From positions 1 through 15,463 of the forward strand of contig DATJNS010000165.1 in assembly GCA_035507915.1 (NCBI GenBank): DNA of 15,463 bases, given 5' to 3'. The notes beneath the pieces were generated by a model that was not told the DNA's origin, searched no databases, and worked only from the letters and a program-made list of their open reading frames with translations. This DNA is from JACQAI01 sp035507915 (GTDB lineage Bacteria; Pseudomonadota; Alphaproteobacteria; Elsterales; Elsteraceae). This document shows positions 1-6,626 of this stretch, in pieces (position 1 is the stretch's first letter; the number at the start of each line of letters is the position of its first letter). The position numbers and the translations under genes are program-made.

Positions 1-246
1 GAGCAGGTCGTGCCGCCGCGCCGGCTCGAGCCCACGGTGCGCGACCTCGCCGAGCTGATCGCCGCCAAGAGCCCGCTCGGCCTGCGCCTCGGCAAGCGTT
101 CGCTCAACGAGTCGGAGGACCTGCCGGTCGCCGAGGGCTACCAGATCGAGCAGGGCTACTCGACCCAACTGCTGCACACCGAGGGCGCCCGCGAGGCGAC
201 CCGCGCCGCGCTCGAGAAGCGTCCGCCGCGCTTCGTCGGTCGGTGA
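1..246 (+). CDS. Enoyl-CoA hydratase/isomerase family protein, C-terminal part (5' truncated by window)
   Basis: The reading frame is open from base 1 and ends at TGA 244–246, so only about the last 81 residues are visible. The segment with AAKSPLGLRLGKRSLN, then EGYQIEQGYSTQLLHTEG, AREATRAALEKR and the terminal PPRFVGR matches the C-terminal helical part of crotonase-fold enoyl-CoA hydratases: a substrate-pocket helix followed by the trimerisation helices and an 'EKRPPRF' end. Such enzymes hydrate trans-2-enoyl-CoA in beta-oxidation or related acyl-CoA pathways. The catalytic glutamates and oxyanion-hole region lie outside the window, so the exact reaction cannot be assigned. The GTG at base 10 is internal and is not a start. 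The gene converges on moeA with only 11 bases between the two stop codons. Confidence 0.85.
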   Translation, partial: EQVVPPRRLEPTVRDLAELIAAKSPLGLRLGKRSLNESEDLPVAEGYQIEQGYSTQLLHTEGAREATRAALEKRPPRFVGR

Positions 247-252
247 GGGGCC

Positions 253-267
253 GCCGATCAGATCGGC
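253..267. terminator. Near-perfect palindrome at the convergent enoyl-CoA hydratase/moeA 3' ends
   Basis: GCCGAT (253–258), loop CAG, ATCGGC (262–267) forms a 6-bp GC-rich hairpin with a 3-base loop. It sits on the moeA stop codon (258–260, minus strand) and just after the stop of the upstream plus-strand gene. There is no T-run on either side, so it is not a textbook intrinsic terminator. It may be a bidirectional 3'-end stabiliser or a Rho-assisted site. The assignment rests only on position and symmetry. Confidence 0.3.
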
Positions 268-1481
268 AGGCCGGCACCGCCGAGCGGAATGATCTCGACG
301 GGCGTGCCGGCCGACACGGCGGGCGCGTGCGGCGGACGCACGACCAGGCAATCGGCCTGCGCGAGCGGCGACAGCATCGAGCTGTCCTGCTTGGGGAAGG
401 GGCGCACGCGCCGCGCCTCGCCCTCGGCGGACTCCAGGCGCGCGCGCAGATAATCCTGCCGCCGGTCGTTGGCCTTGAGGTCGCACGCCAGCACCGCGGT
501 GTGGCGCGGCGTCTCGGCGCGCTCGAGCCCGAGCAGCGTCTCGAGCGCGGGCTTCAGGAACACGAGGCCGCACACCAGGCTCGACACCGGGTTGCCGGGC
601 AGGCCGAGCAGGGGCACGGCGCCCAGCTTGCCGAACATCAGCGGCTTGCCGGGCCGCATCGCGATCGACCAGAAGTCGAGCGCGAGCCCGTCGGACGCCA
701 AGCCCGAGCGCACCAGATCGTGCTCGCCGACCGACGCACCGCCGGTCGTCACCAGGAGATCGGCGCCGGCGGCGCCTGCGGCCATGCGGCGCAGCGCCGA
801 GATCTCGTCGGGCGCGATGCCGAGCATGATGGGATCGCCGCCGACCGAGGTGACGAGCGCGCTCAGTGCCAGTGCGTTCGAGCTGACGATCTGGTTGGGA
901 CCGATCGGGTCGCCCGGCCGCACGATCTCGTCGCCGGTCGCCAGGATCGCGACGCGCGGGCGCCGGCGCACGCGCAGCCACGGATGGTTCATCGCCGCGG
1001 CCAGCCCGATGTCGCGCGCGGTCAGGCGGCGGCCGGCCTTGATGCCGATCGCGCCGGCGGTGAAGTCGAGCCCGGCGGGCCGCACGTAGGTGCCCTTGGG
1101 CGCGCCCTCGCGCACGCTCACGCGATCGCCGTCCTGATCGGCGTCCTCCTGGATCACGATCGTGTCGGTGCCCGCGGGCAGCGGCGCGCCGGTGAAGATC
1201 CGCACGGTCTCGCCCGGCCCGACGGTGCCGGCGAAATGCTGGCCGGCCGGCACCGCGCCGACGCGCCGCAAGGTCGCGGGCACGCGCGCGACGTCGTCGG
1301 CGCGCACCGCCCAGCCGTCCATCGCCGAGACCGCGGCCGGCGGCTGCGTCACGCGCGCGCGCACGTCCTCGGCGAGCACGCGCCCGAGCCCGTCCGACAA
1401 GAGGATGTCCTCGGCGGCGACCGGCGCGCGGTCGGCGAGACCCCCGAGAATGCGGTCGAGTGCCTCCTCGACCGAGATCAC
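258..1481 (-). CDS. moeA: Molybdopterin molybdenumtransferase MoeA
   Basis: MoeA inserts molybdate into adenylylated molybdopterin in the last step of molybdenum cofactor synthesis, in the cytoplasm. The 407-residue product has the family length. The N-terminal MoeA domain includes SAMDGWAVR (about residues 52–60) and FTGAPLPAGTDTIV (about 96–109). The MoCF-binding domain runs from about 176 to 315, with ATGDE (181–185), TTGGASVGEHD (245–255), AMRPGKP (274–280) and LPGNPVS (294–300). A short beta domain IV closes the protein. The start is GTG (1481–1479), overlapping the moaC stop as GTGA, so translation is probably coupled to moaC. The gene is expected to be cotranscribed with moaC. It is not followed by lexA, its common neighbour in alphaproteobacteria. 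No key motif appears damaged. Confidence 0.96.
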   Translation of the reverse strand: MISVEEALDRILGGLADRAPVAAEDILLSDGLGRVLAEDVRARVTQPPAAVSAMDGWAVRADDVARVPATLRRVGAVPAGQHFAGTVGPGETVRIFTGAPLPAGTDTIVIQEDADQDGDRVSVREGAPKGTYVRPAGLDFTAGAIGIKAGRRLTARDIGLAAAMNHPWLRVRRRPRVAILATGDEIVRPGDPIGPNQIVSSNALALSALVTSVGGDPIMLGIAPDEISALRRMAAGAAGADLLVTTGGASVGEHDLVRSGLASDGLALDFWSIAMRPGKPLMFGKLGAVPLLGLPGNPVSSLVCGLVFLKPALETLLGLERAETPRHTAVLACDLKANDRRQDYLRARLESAEGEARRVRPFPKQDSSMLSPLAQADCLVVRPPHAPAVSAGTPVEIIPLGGAGLPI

Positions 1482-1954
1482 GGCTGGCTCCAGGTGCCGG
1501 AGCGGCCGCCCGCCTTGTGGGTGAGCCGGATGTCACCGATCCGCATGCCGCGATCGACCGCCTTGCACATGTCGTAGACGGTCAGCGCCGCCACCGTGAC
1601 GGCGGTCAGCGCTTCCATCTCGACGCCGGTGCGGCCGGTGGTCTTGCAGGTCGCCGTGATGTCGACCGTGCCGCGCTCGGGGTTGGCCGTCAGGTCGACC
1701 GTGACCGAATCGAGGCCGAGCGGATGGCACAGCGGGATCAGGTCGGCCGTGCGCTTGGCGCCCATGATGCCGGCGAGACGCGCGACCGACAGCACGTCGC
1801 CTTTGGCGATCGCGCCGGCGCGGATCTGCTCGAGGGTGGCGGGCTGGAGATGCACCGCGCCGGCCGCCGTCGCGGTGCGCGCGGTGACCGGCTTGTCGCC
1901 GACATCGACCATGATGGCACGGCCTTCGGCGTCGAAATGGGTGAACCCGCTCAT
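1478..1954 (-). CDS. moaC: Cyclic pyranopterin monophosphate synthase MoaC
   Basis: MoaC converts the MoaA product 3',8-cyclo-7,8-dihydro-GTP into cyclic pyranopterin monophosphate, the second stage of molybdenum cofactor synthesis. I place the start at ATG 1954–1952, giving 158 residues. With this start the known catalytic residues fall at the E. coli numbers: Lys51 (KGDV), His77 (LCHPL), Asp128 and Lys131 (YDMCK). The GRTGVEMEAL motif is at about 107–116. A purine-rich stretch, GGAAAGG, lies about 12 bases upstream. The frame stays open to an upstream ATG at 2050, but that 32-residue extension is Ala/Arg-rich, not conserved-looking, and crosses the probable promoter. The stop overlaps the moeA start. 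moaC is the first gene of this two-gene unit. Confidence 0.95.
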   Translation of the reverse strand: MSGFTHFDAEGRAIMVDVGDKPVTARTATAAGAVHLQPATLEQIRAGAIAKGDVLSVARLAGIMGAKRTADLIPLCHPLGLDSVTVDLTANPERGTVDITATCKTTGRTGVEMEALTAVTVAALTVYDMCKAVDRGMRIGDIRLTHKAGGRSGTWSQP

Positions 1955-1996
1955 CGCATGCGCTGCCTTTCCAGCTCCCCGGAGCGCCGGCGCGGC

Positions 1997-2050
1997 TGGC
2001 CACGCCGCACGGCTGCCTCTATATAGTGCCGCCAAATTCGCGAGCCGCAA
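1997..2050. promoter_or_regulatory. Candidate divergent promoter region between moaC and yibQ
   Basis: The palindromic TATATA at 2020–2025 is a plausible -10 element for both strands. On the plus strand TGGCCA (1997–2002) lies exactly 17 bases upstream of it, a reasonable sigma-70-type pair placing the yibQ transcript start near 2032, about 27 bases before ATG 2059. On the minus strand TTGCGG (2050–2045) precedes the same box by 19 bases (18 if CTATAT is used) and could drive moaC–moeA. These are pattern matches only. The region is the sole AT-rich patch in a very GC-rich gap between two divergent genes, which is the main support. Confidence 0.35.
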
Positions 2051-2058
2051 ATCGAGCC

Positions 2059-3246
2059 ATGGCGAAGCGCAGGAAAAAGCCGACCGCGAAGCCGACCGCG
2101 CCGCGCCGCGGCGTGCGCGAGGCCACCACCCTGATCCTGACCGCTGCCGCCCTGATGCTGGGCGGGCTTGGCATCGGCCTGTTCATCGGCACGCAGGTCC
2201 ATCGGTCCGGCAGCGCGCCCGCGCACACGCCGCCCGCCCACGTCGCGGCGGCGCCGCATGCCGCCACGCCGGAGAGCGTCACGCCGCTGCCACCGGCGCC
2301 GCAGCCGGCCGCGCCGACCGAAGCGCCAATCCAAGCGCCCGCCGCGCCGGCCGCGCTACCGGCACCGCCCGCTGCCGCAACGGTAGCGCCGCCCGAGCAC
2401 AACCCGGAAGCGGCGGAAGAGGCGCCCGGCCCGGCATCGTCACCGAGCCACCCGGCTGCGCCGTCGCACTCCCAGGTCGCCGTGCTGGCCGTGCCCAAAC
2501 CGCCGGCATTCGCCGGCACGCCGCCCTGGATCGTCAATGCCGTGGCGGTGCCGCCGACGCTCGGCCACCCGATGATCGCGCTGGTGATCGACGACATGGG
2601 GCTCGACCGCCGACGCTCGGCGCGCGCGATCGACCTGCCCGGGCCGCTCACCATGTCGTTCCTGCCGTACGCCGACGACCTGCCGAGCCAGACCGCGCTG
2701 GCGCACCAGCACGGCCACGAGCTCCTGGTCCACGTGCCGATGGAGCCGATCAGCAGCACCAACAATCCCGGCCCGAACGCGCTCACCGTCGGCCTGACGA
2801 CCGACGAGGTGGCCGGCCGGCTGCGCCGCGATCTCGCGCGCTTCGACGGTTACGTCGGCATCAACAACCACATGGGCAGCAAGTTCACGCGCGACAGTGC
2901 CGGCATGGCCGCCGTGATGGCCGAGCTGCGCGCGCGCGGATTGCTCTGGCTCGACTCGCGCACGACCGCCGGAAGCGTCGGCACGGCCCTGGCGCGGGAG
3001 TACGACGTGCCCCATGTCGAGCGCGACGTGTTCCTCGACGACACGCCGACCCTGGCCGCGGTGCGGCATCAGCTCGCCGAGCTCGAGGCGGTGGCTCGGC
3101 GCCGCGGCTGGGCGGTGGCGATCGGCCATCCCAAGGACGGCACGCTCGACGCGCTGACGGCGTGGCTGCCGACCCTGAGCGCGCGCGGCTTCGTGCTGGT
3201 GCCGCTGAGCCACGTCGTGCGCGAGACGCACACCGGCGCGGGTTGA
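2059..3246 (+). CDS. Divergent polysaccharide deacetylase family protein (YibQ/DUF610-like), membrane-anchored
   Basis: The 395-residue product has a basic N-terminus (AKRRKKP), one membrane segment or signal anchor at about residues 22–46, and a long Pro/Ala-rich linker (about 50–165). A C-terminal domain from about 170 to 390 belongs to the Polysacc_deac_2/DUF610 family. Recognisable motifs are ALVIDDMG with Asp178–Asp179, HVPMEP, NNHMGS (269–274), LDSRT, and IGHPKDGT with His357. The family has a NodB-like fold and probably acts on a periplasmic envelope polysaccharide, but its substrate is not established. ATG 2059 is preferred over GTG 2026, because the latter would begin within the likely transcript start zone and adds a poor N-terminus. 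The gene converges on ppiD. Its position, where trp genes are often found between ppiD and moaC, is unusual. Confidence 0.88.
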   Translation: MAKRRKKPTAKPTAPRRGVREATTLILTAAALMLGGLGIGLFIGTQVHRSGSAPAHTPPAHVAAAPHAATPESVTPLPPAPQPAAPTEAPIQAPAAPAALPAPPAAATVAPPEHNPEAAEEAPGPASSPSHPAAPSHSQVAVLAVPKPPAFAGTPPWIVNAVAVPPTLGHPMIALVIDDMGLDRRRSARAIDLPGPLTMSFLPYADDLPSQTALAHQHGHELLVHVPMEPISSTNNPGPNALTVGLTTDEVAGRLRRDLARFDGYVGINNHMGSKFTRDSAGMAAVMAELRARGLLWLDSRTTAGSVGTALAREYDVPHVERDVFLDDTPTLAAVRHQLAELEAVARRRGWAVAIGHPKDGTLDALTAWLPTLSARGFVLVPLSHVVRETHTGAG

Positions 3247-3322
3247 CCGCCCGGCGCGACAGCGCCTGCTGACCGCCCGGCGCCGACGGCCCCTGCTGAA
3301 CGGGCGGCGCTACAGCGCCTGC
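3244..3322. repeat. Three tandem degenerate 26–27-bp units at the yibQ/ppiD convergent junction
   Basis: Units at 3244–3269, 3270–3296 and 3297–3322 each begin with TGA, carry a GC-rich core and end in CCTGC. Units 1 and 3 share an ACAGCGCCTGC ending. Unit 1 starts with the yibQ stop codon and unit 3 runs into the last codons of ppiD (stop 3312–3310). Units 1 and 3 each contain the hairpin GGCGC–(G/T)ACA–GCGCC (3253–3266 and 3306–3319). CCGCCCG at 3273–3279 can also pair with CGGGCGG at 3301–3307. The array may act as a bidirectional, T-run-less terminator, or be a duplication scar. The repeat itself is visible directly; its function is inferred. Confidence 0.55.
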
Positions 3323-5190
3323 TCGACGGCCTTCTGGTTGATCGTGACGGAGAAGCGGTCGCGCAAGCCCGCCTCGAACTCCTGCAGCAGGTCGCCGCTC
3401 AAGGCCTGGCGCAGCTGGTCCTCGAGCTTGCTGCGTTGGGCGTCGGCGGTCGCCGGATCGACCGGCAAGATCTCCTTCAGGCGTCCGACCACGTAGCCGT
3501 CGGCGGTCCGAGCCACCCCGACCGTGCCGACCGGACCACCGAACAGCTGCCCGACCAGCCCGACCGGCAGATCGGCGCCGGCGCCCGCGCCGTCGCGCGT
3601 GACGGGTGCCGAGGTCTTGACCGGCGCGCCGGCGTCGGCCGCCACCTTGGCGATGTCGGCGCCCGACTTGATCTGCGCCACGAAACCGTCGGCGCGCTGC
3701 TTGGCGGCGCTGTCCTGCTGCGCCTTGGTCCAGGCATCGCTCACCGCCGCGCGGATCTCGGCGAGCGGCGGCAGCGCGGCCGGCGTCACGTGGTCGACGC
3801 GCACCACCAGGTAGCTGTCGTCGCCGGTCTCGACCAGACGGCTGGTCTGGCCCTCGGTGAGCCCGAACGCGGTCGACAGCAGAGAATCGCCGGTCGGCAA
3901 GTCGGGCACCTTCTTGCCGTCGACGCCTTGCCCTTGGCGGTCGAGCGGCGGCGTCTTGCGCACCGTGGCGCTCGCCTTGGCCGCCGCGTCGTCGAGATTG
4001 GCGCCGCCGGCGAGCGTGTCCTCGAGCTGGTTGGCCAGCTGCGGCACCTCGTCGCCCGCCTTGTCGAGCTTCACCTCGTCGATCACGCGCTGCTTGACCG
4101 CCTCGAACGGCTCGACGTGCTGCGGCGTGATCGACGTCACCGTGAAGATATGCCAGCCGAAGCCGCTCTTGATCGGCTTGGTGACGCCGTCGACCGCCAG
4201 ATCGAAGACCGGCCCGGCGAACTCGGCGGGCAGATCGTCGCGCTTGACGCTGCCGAACTTGATGTCGTCGGCCGACTTGCCGTGCTCCTTGGCGACCGCC
4301 TCGAACGACTTGCCGGCGGCGATCTCGGCGGCGGCCTGGTTCGCGGCCGCCTCGTCCGGCAGCAGGAGCTGCTCGACCGTGCGCTGCTCGGGCGTGGTGA
4401 ACTCGTCGAGCCGCGATTGATAGGCCGCCTTGGCGTCGGCGTCCGACACCTCGATCTGCTTGGCGCGGTCCGCCGGCGACAGCGTGAAGTAGCTGAGCGT
4501 GCGGAACTCGGGACGGGTGAAGCGCGCGCTGTTGGCCTTGAGATAGTCCTCGAGCTGCGCGTCGGTGGGCGCCGCGATCGCGCCGACCGAGGCCCGCGAC
4601 ACCAGGAAAGTCTCGGCGACGCGCCGCTCGCCGCGGTAGCGCAGCATGGCGTCGACCATCGCCTGGGGCGGCTCGGCGCCGGCCAGGATCGGTCGCACCA
4701 GTTGGGTGCGCTCGAGGTCGTGGCGGATCTCGGCGATGAAGCCGTCCTCGGAGTAGCCGGCGCGGCTGACGATCGCCTCGAACTTGTTGCGGTCGAATTT
4801 GCCGGACTCGTCCTTGAAGGCCGGGTTGTTCTCGATCGACTCGCGCACGACCGCGTCCGAGATCGTGACGCCGATCCGCCGTGCCTCGAGCTCGAGCAGC
4901 GTGCGCTCGACCATCTCCTCGATCACGCGGTCCGCCAGCCCGAACTGCTTTGCCTGGTCGCGGTTGAAATTCGCCCCCAGGGCCTGGCGGAAGCGCTGCA
5001 TCTCCTGCGACACCGCCCGCGAGAAGGCGTCCGGCTCGATGCGCACCGGACCGATCTCGGCGACCTCGGTCGGGTGCGTGGCCGAGCGCAGCCAGTCCGC
5101 GACGCCCCAGGCGGCGAAGCTGATGATCAACAGGACGAACAGGATCTTGACGATCCAGGAAGCGGCTTGGCCGCGAATCGCTTGCAGCAT
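3310..5190 (-). CDS. ppiD: PpiD-type membrane-anchored periplasmic chaperone (SurA_N/parvulin-like)
   Basis: PpiD is an inner-membrane-anchored folding factor facing the periplasm near the Sec translocon. The 626-residue length fits the family. After a short cytoplasmic start comes one transmembrane helix (about residues 12–33, WIVKILFVLLIISFAAWGVADWL region), then a SurA_N-like chaperone region (about 45–250). A parvulin-type domain spans about 265–355, ending in FGWHIFTV with His347, and is followed by a second C-terminal half. The first parvulin histidine, normally in an 'RHIL' strand, appears replaced in TVEQLLL (Gln274 region). This suggests weak or no prolyl isomerase activity, as reported for E. 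coli PpiD. ATG 5190 has GGA about 9 bases upstream. The gene diverges from tpiA and converges on yibQ. Confidence 0.9.
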   Translation of the reverse strand: MLQAIRGQAASWIVKILFVLLIISFAAWGVADWLRSATHPTEVAEIGPVRIEPDAFSRAVSQEMQRFRQALGANFNRDQAKQFGLADRVIEEMVERTLLELEARRIGVTISDAVVRESIENNPAFKDESGKFDRNKFEAIVSRAGYSEDGFIAEIRHDLERTQLVRPILAGAEPPQAMVDAMLRYRGERRVAETFLVSRASVGAIAAPTDAQLEDYLKANSARFTRPEFRTLSYFTLSPADRAKQIEVSDADAKAAYQSRLDEFTTPEQRTVEQLLLPDEAAANQAAAEIAAGKSFEAVAKEHGKSADDIKFGSVKRDDLPAEFAGPVFDLAVDGVTKPIKSGFGWHIFTVTSITPQHVEPFEAVKQRVIDEVKLDKAGDEVPQLANQLEDTLAGGANLDDAAAKASATVRKTPPLDRQGQGVDGKKVPDLPTGDSLLSTAFGLTEGQTSRLVETGDDSYLVVRVDHVTPAALPPLAEIRAAVSDAWTKAQQDSAAKQRADGFVAQIKSGADIAKVAADAGAPVKTSAPVTRDGAGAGADLPVGLVGQLFGGPVGTVGVARTADGYVVGRLKEILPVDPATADAQRSKLEDQLRQALSGDLLQEFEAGLRDRFSVTINQKAVEQAL

Positions 5191-5207
5191 GCGCTAAATT
5201 CCGTGCA

Positions 5208-5235
5208 ATTCTCTGCCTTGCAAGTCCCTGGGCAA
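5208..5235 (-). promoter_or_regulatory. Candidate ppiD promoter
   Basis: On the minus strand TTGCCC (5235–5230) is followed after 16 bases by GAGAAT (5213–5208). This would start transcription close to the ppiD ATG, with a leader of only about 10 bases. The match is partial and rests on sequence pattern alone. The remaining 5236–5323 between ppiD and tpiA is GC-rich and must also contain the tpiA promoter, which I could not locate. Confidence 0.22.
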
Positions 5236-5325
5236 GCCTCCGTCCGGCCGCCCGGGCAGGCGCGCGAGGGTACCGCCCGCGCGGCAAATCGCAATCTCGT
5301 TCGTTGTCCTCAGGCAACACGACAT

Positions 5326-5338
5326 GGGAGGCAGCGTG
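5326..5338 (+). promoter_or_regulatory. Shine–Dalgarno sequence deciding the tpiA start
   Basis: GGGAGG at 5326–5331 lies four bases before GTG 5336. It falls inside the possible N-terminal extension that begins at ATG 5324. Its position favours GTG 5336 as the true start, since ATG 5324 has only a weak AGG about 9 bases upstream. The spacing of four bases is somewhat short, so the ATG is not excluded. Confidence 0.45.
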
Positions 5339-6085
5339 GACCGCAAGCTGATCGCCGGCAACTGGAAGATGAACGGGCGACGGGCCGACGCGCACCAGTT
5401 CGCCGCCGCGCTGCGCCGCCACCTGGCGGACCGCGCCCCGCCGTGCGACATGCTGATCTGTCCGCCCGCCACCCTGATCGAGACGCTGCGCGGGGCGCTC
5501 GGCGACGCGCCGGTCGCGCTCGGCGGGCAAGATTGCCACGACGCGGCCAAGGGCGCGCATACCGGCGACGTCGCCGCGCCGATGCTCGCCGACCTCGGCT
5601 GCCGCTATGTCATCGTCGGTCACTCCGAGCGCCGCGCCGCGCATCACGAGACCGACGAGGCGGTCGCCGCCAAGGCCCGCGCGGCGCAGGCCGCTGGCCT
5701 CGTCCCGATCGTGTGCCTCGGCGAAACCGCGGCGCAGCGCCAAGCCGGCGAGACGCTCGCGGTGGTGGCGCGCCAGCTTGCGGGCTCGCTGTCCGATGCG
5801 CTCGAACTCGCACGCTGCGTCGTCGCCTACGAACCCGTTTGGGCGATCGGCAGCGGCGCCACGCCGAGCGCCGACGAGATCGCCCAGGTGCACGAGCATC
5901 TGCGCGCGCGCCTGGTCGCGCGCGACAAGGCGGCTGGCGCGCACGTCCGGCTGCTCTACGGCGGCTCGGCGAAACCGACCAACGCCGCGTCGATCGTCCG
6001 GATTCCCGCGGTCGACGGGCTTCTGGTCGGCGGCGCGAGCCTGGCCGCCGACGATTTCTGGGCGATCTGCGCGGCCTGCGCGTGA
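5336..6085 (+). CDS. tpiA: Triosephosphate isomerase
   Basis: TpiA interconverts dihydroxyacetone phosphate and glyceraldehyde-3-phosphate in glycolysis and gluconeogenesis (cytoplasm, normally a dimer). From GTG 5336 the product has 249 residues, the usual size. All catalytic elements are present: Lys11 in GNWKMNG (8–14), His96 in VGHSERR (94–100), Glu166 in AYEPVWAIG (164–172) followed by the loop-6 lid, and the phosphate-binding YGGSAKP (208–214) and GGAS (232–235). The typical family start 'xRKLIAGNWKMNG' agrees with GTG 5336. The alternative ATG 5324 adds only MGGS. The gene diverges from ppiD and is followed after 108 bases by secG, a common alphaproteobacterial order. Confidence 0.96.
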   Translation: MDRKLIAGNWKMNGRRADAHQFAAALRRHLADRAPPCDMLICPPATLIETLRGALGDAPVALGGQDCHDAAKGAHTGDVAAPMLADLGCRYVIVGHSERRAAHHETDEAVAAKARAAQAAGLVPIVCLGETAAQRQAGETLAVVARQLAGSLSDALELARCVVAYEPVWAIGSGATPSADEIAQVHEHLRARLVARDKAAGAHVRLLYGGSAKPTNAASIVRIPAVDGLLVGGASLAADDFWAICAACA

Positions 6086-6111
6086 GCGCGGCTGCCCCAT
6101 CGGGCCGGTCC

Positions 6112-6140
6112 TTGCGTTGGCAGGACGAAGCGGCTACATA
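6112..6140 (+). promoter_or_regulatory. Candidate secG promoter
   Basis: TTGCGT (6112–6117) and TACATA (6135–6140) are separated by exactly 17 bases in the tpiA–secG gap. This predicts a start near 6147 and a leader of about 47 bases before the secG ATG. Each hexamer matches the sigma-70 consensus at only three positions, which is acceptable for GC-rich alphaproteobacteria. No experimental support is visible. Confidence 0.38.
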
Positions 6141-6193
6141 ACCGGCCAGCCGAGCCGGGCCGGCGTGCCGGGGCTTGGCGCCCAGAGTGCCCG

Positions 6194-6523
6194 ATGACAG
6201 CCGTTCTCCTCGTCGTTCAAATCCTGGTGGCGATCGCCCTGGTGGGCGTGATCCTGATCCAGCGCAGCGAAGGCGGCGGGCTCGGCATTGGCGGCGGCAA
6301 TGCCGGCGGCTTCATGACCACGCGCGGCACCGCGAATCTTCTGACGCGCACGACCGGCGTGATGGCCGCGCTCTTCATGGTGACCAGCCTGACCCTGGCG
6401 TGGATGGCGGCGCGCAGCCACACGCCGGTGTCGCACTCGATTCTCGATAATCCGCCGACAGCGCCGGCGGCGCCGAGCCAACCCGCGGCGCCGGCGGCGC
6501 CCAGCGTTCCGCTCGCGAAGTGA
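6194..6523 (+). CDS. secG: Preprotein translocase subunit SecG
   Basis: SecG is the small accessory subunit of the SecYEG channel in the inner membrane and stimulates SecA-driven protein export. The 109-residue protein has two hydrophobic segments (about 3–22 and 53–71). Between them is the hallmark cytoplasmic loop: LIQRSEGGGLGIGGGN (about 21–36), then FMTTRGTANLLTRTT. This is the SecG signature, in which 'GT(A/T)NxLTRxT' precedes the second helix. The Pro/Ala-rich tail (about 87–109) is typical of alphaproteobacterial SecG. It lies between tpiA and pyrG, in an order frequently conserved in the class. Confidence 0.94.
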   Translation: MTAVLLVVQILVAIALVGVILIQRSEGGGLGIGGGNAGGFMTTRGTANLLTRTTGVMAALFMVTSLTLAWMAARSHTPVSHSILDNPPTAPAAPSQPAAPAAPSVPLAK

Positions 6524-6549
6524 CGCGGGCCGCGCTTCCGCCCACCGCA

Positions 6550-6592
6550 GGGGAGCGCCCGACGCTCCTCCCTCCAAACCTCCCTCCCTCCC
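6550..6592 (+). promoter_or_regulatory. Leader hairpin followed by a G-free pyrimidine tract between secG and pyrG
   Basis: GGGGAGCG (6550–6557) pairs with CGCTCCTC (6563–6570) around a five-base loop, forming an 8-bp stem with one G·U pair. It overlaps a 28-base stretch (6565–6592) that contains no G and is almost entirely C and T. No T-run follows, so this is not a standard intrinsic terminator. A C-rich, G-poor RNA next to a hairpin resembles a Rho-loading (rut-like) region and could attenuate pyrG or end secG transcripts. The same tract gives three closely spaced GGG runs plus a fourth on the minus strand, a relaxed G-quadruplex pattern. The function is inferred. Confidence 0.35.
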
Positions 6593-6626
6593 GCAAGCGG
6601 CACGCAACGCCGCCGGAGCCTTGCGC

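Noticed and set aside
10..246. A stand-alone 78-residue gene starting at GTG 10
   Set aside because: The frame is open to the window edge and the sequence matches the C-terminus of an enoyl-CoA hydratase, so it is a truncated larger gene.
1955..2050. A 32-residue N-terminal extension of MoaC starting at ATG 2050
   Set aside because: Catalytic residues match E. coli numbering exactly from ATG 1954. The extension is Ala/Arg-rich and crosses the likely promoter.
5191..5323. A possible small RNA or riboswitch between ppiD and tpiA
   Set aside because: Only short GC-rich inverted repeats such as CTTGCAAG are present. No recognisable riboswitch or RNA family feature is seen.
2885..6100. A 1071-codon open frame on the minus strand across yibQ, ppiD and tpiA
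   Set aside because: It is Arg/Ala/Gly-rich low-complexity sequence typical of shadow frames in very GC-rich DNA, and it runs through well-supported genes in other frames, including tpiA on the opposite strand.
3436..6141. A 901-codon plus-strand open frame antisense to ppiD and overlapping tpiA
   Set aside because: The translation is Arg/Gly/Asp-rich with no family motif. The frames that encode PpiD and TpiA carry full conserved domains.
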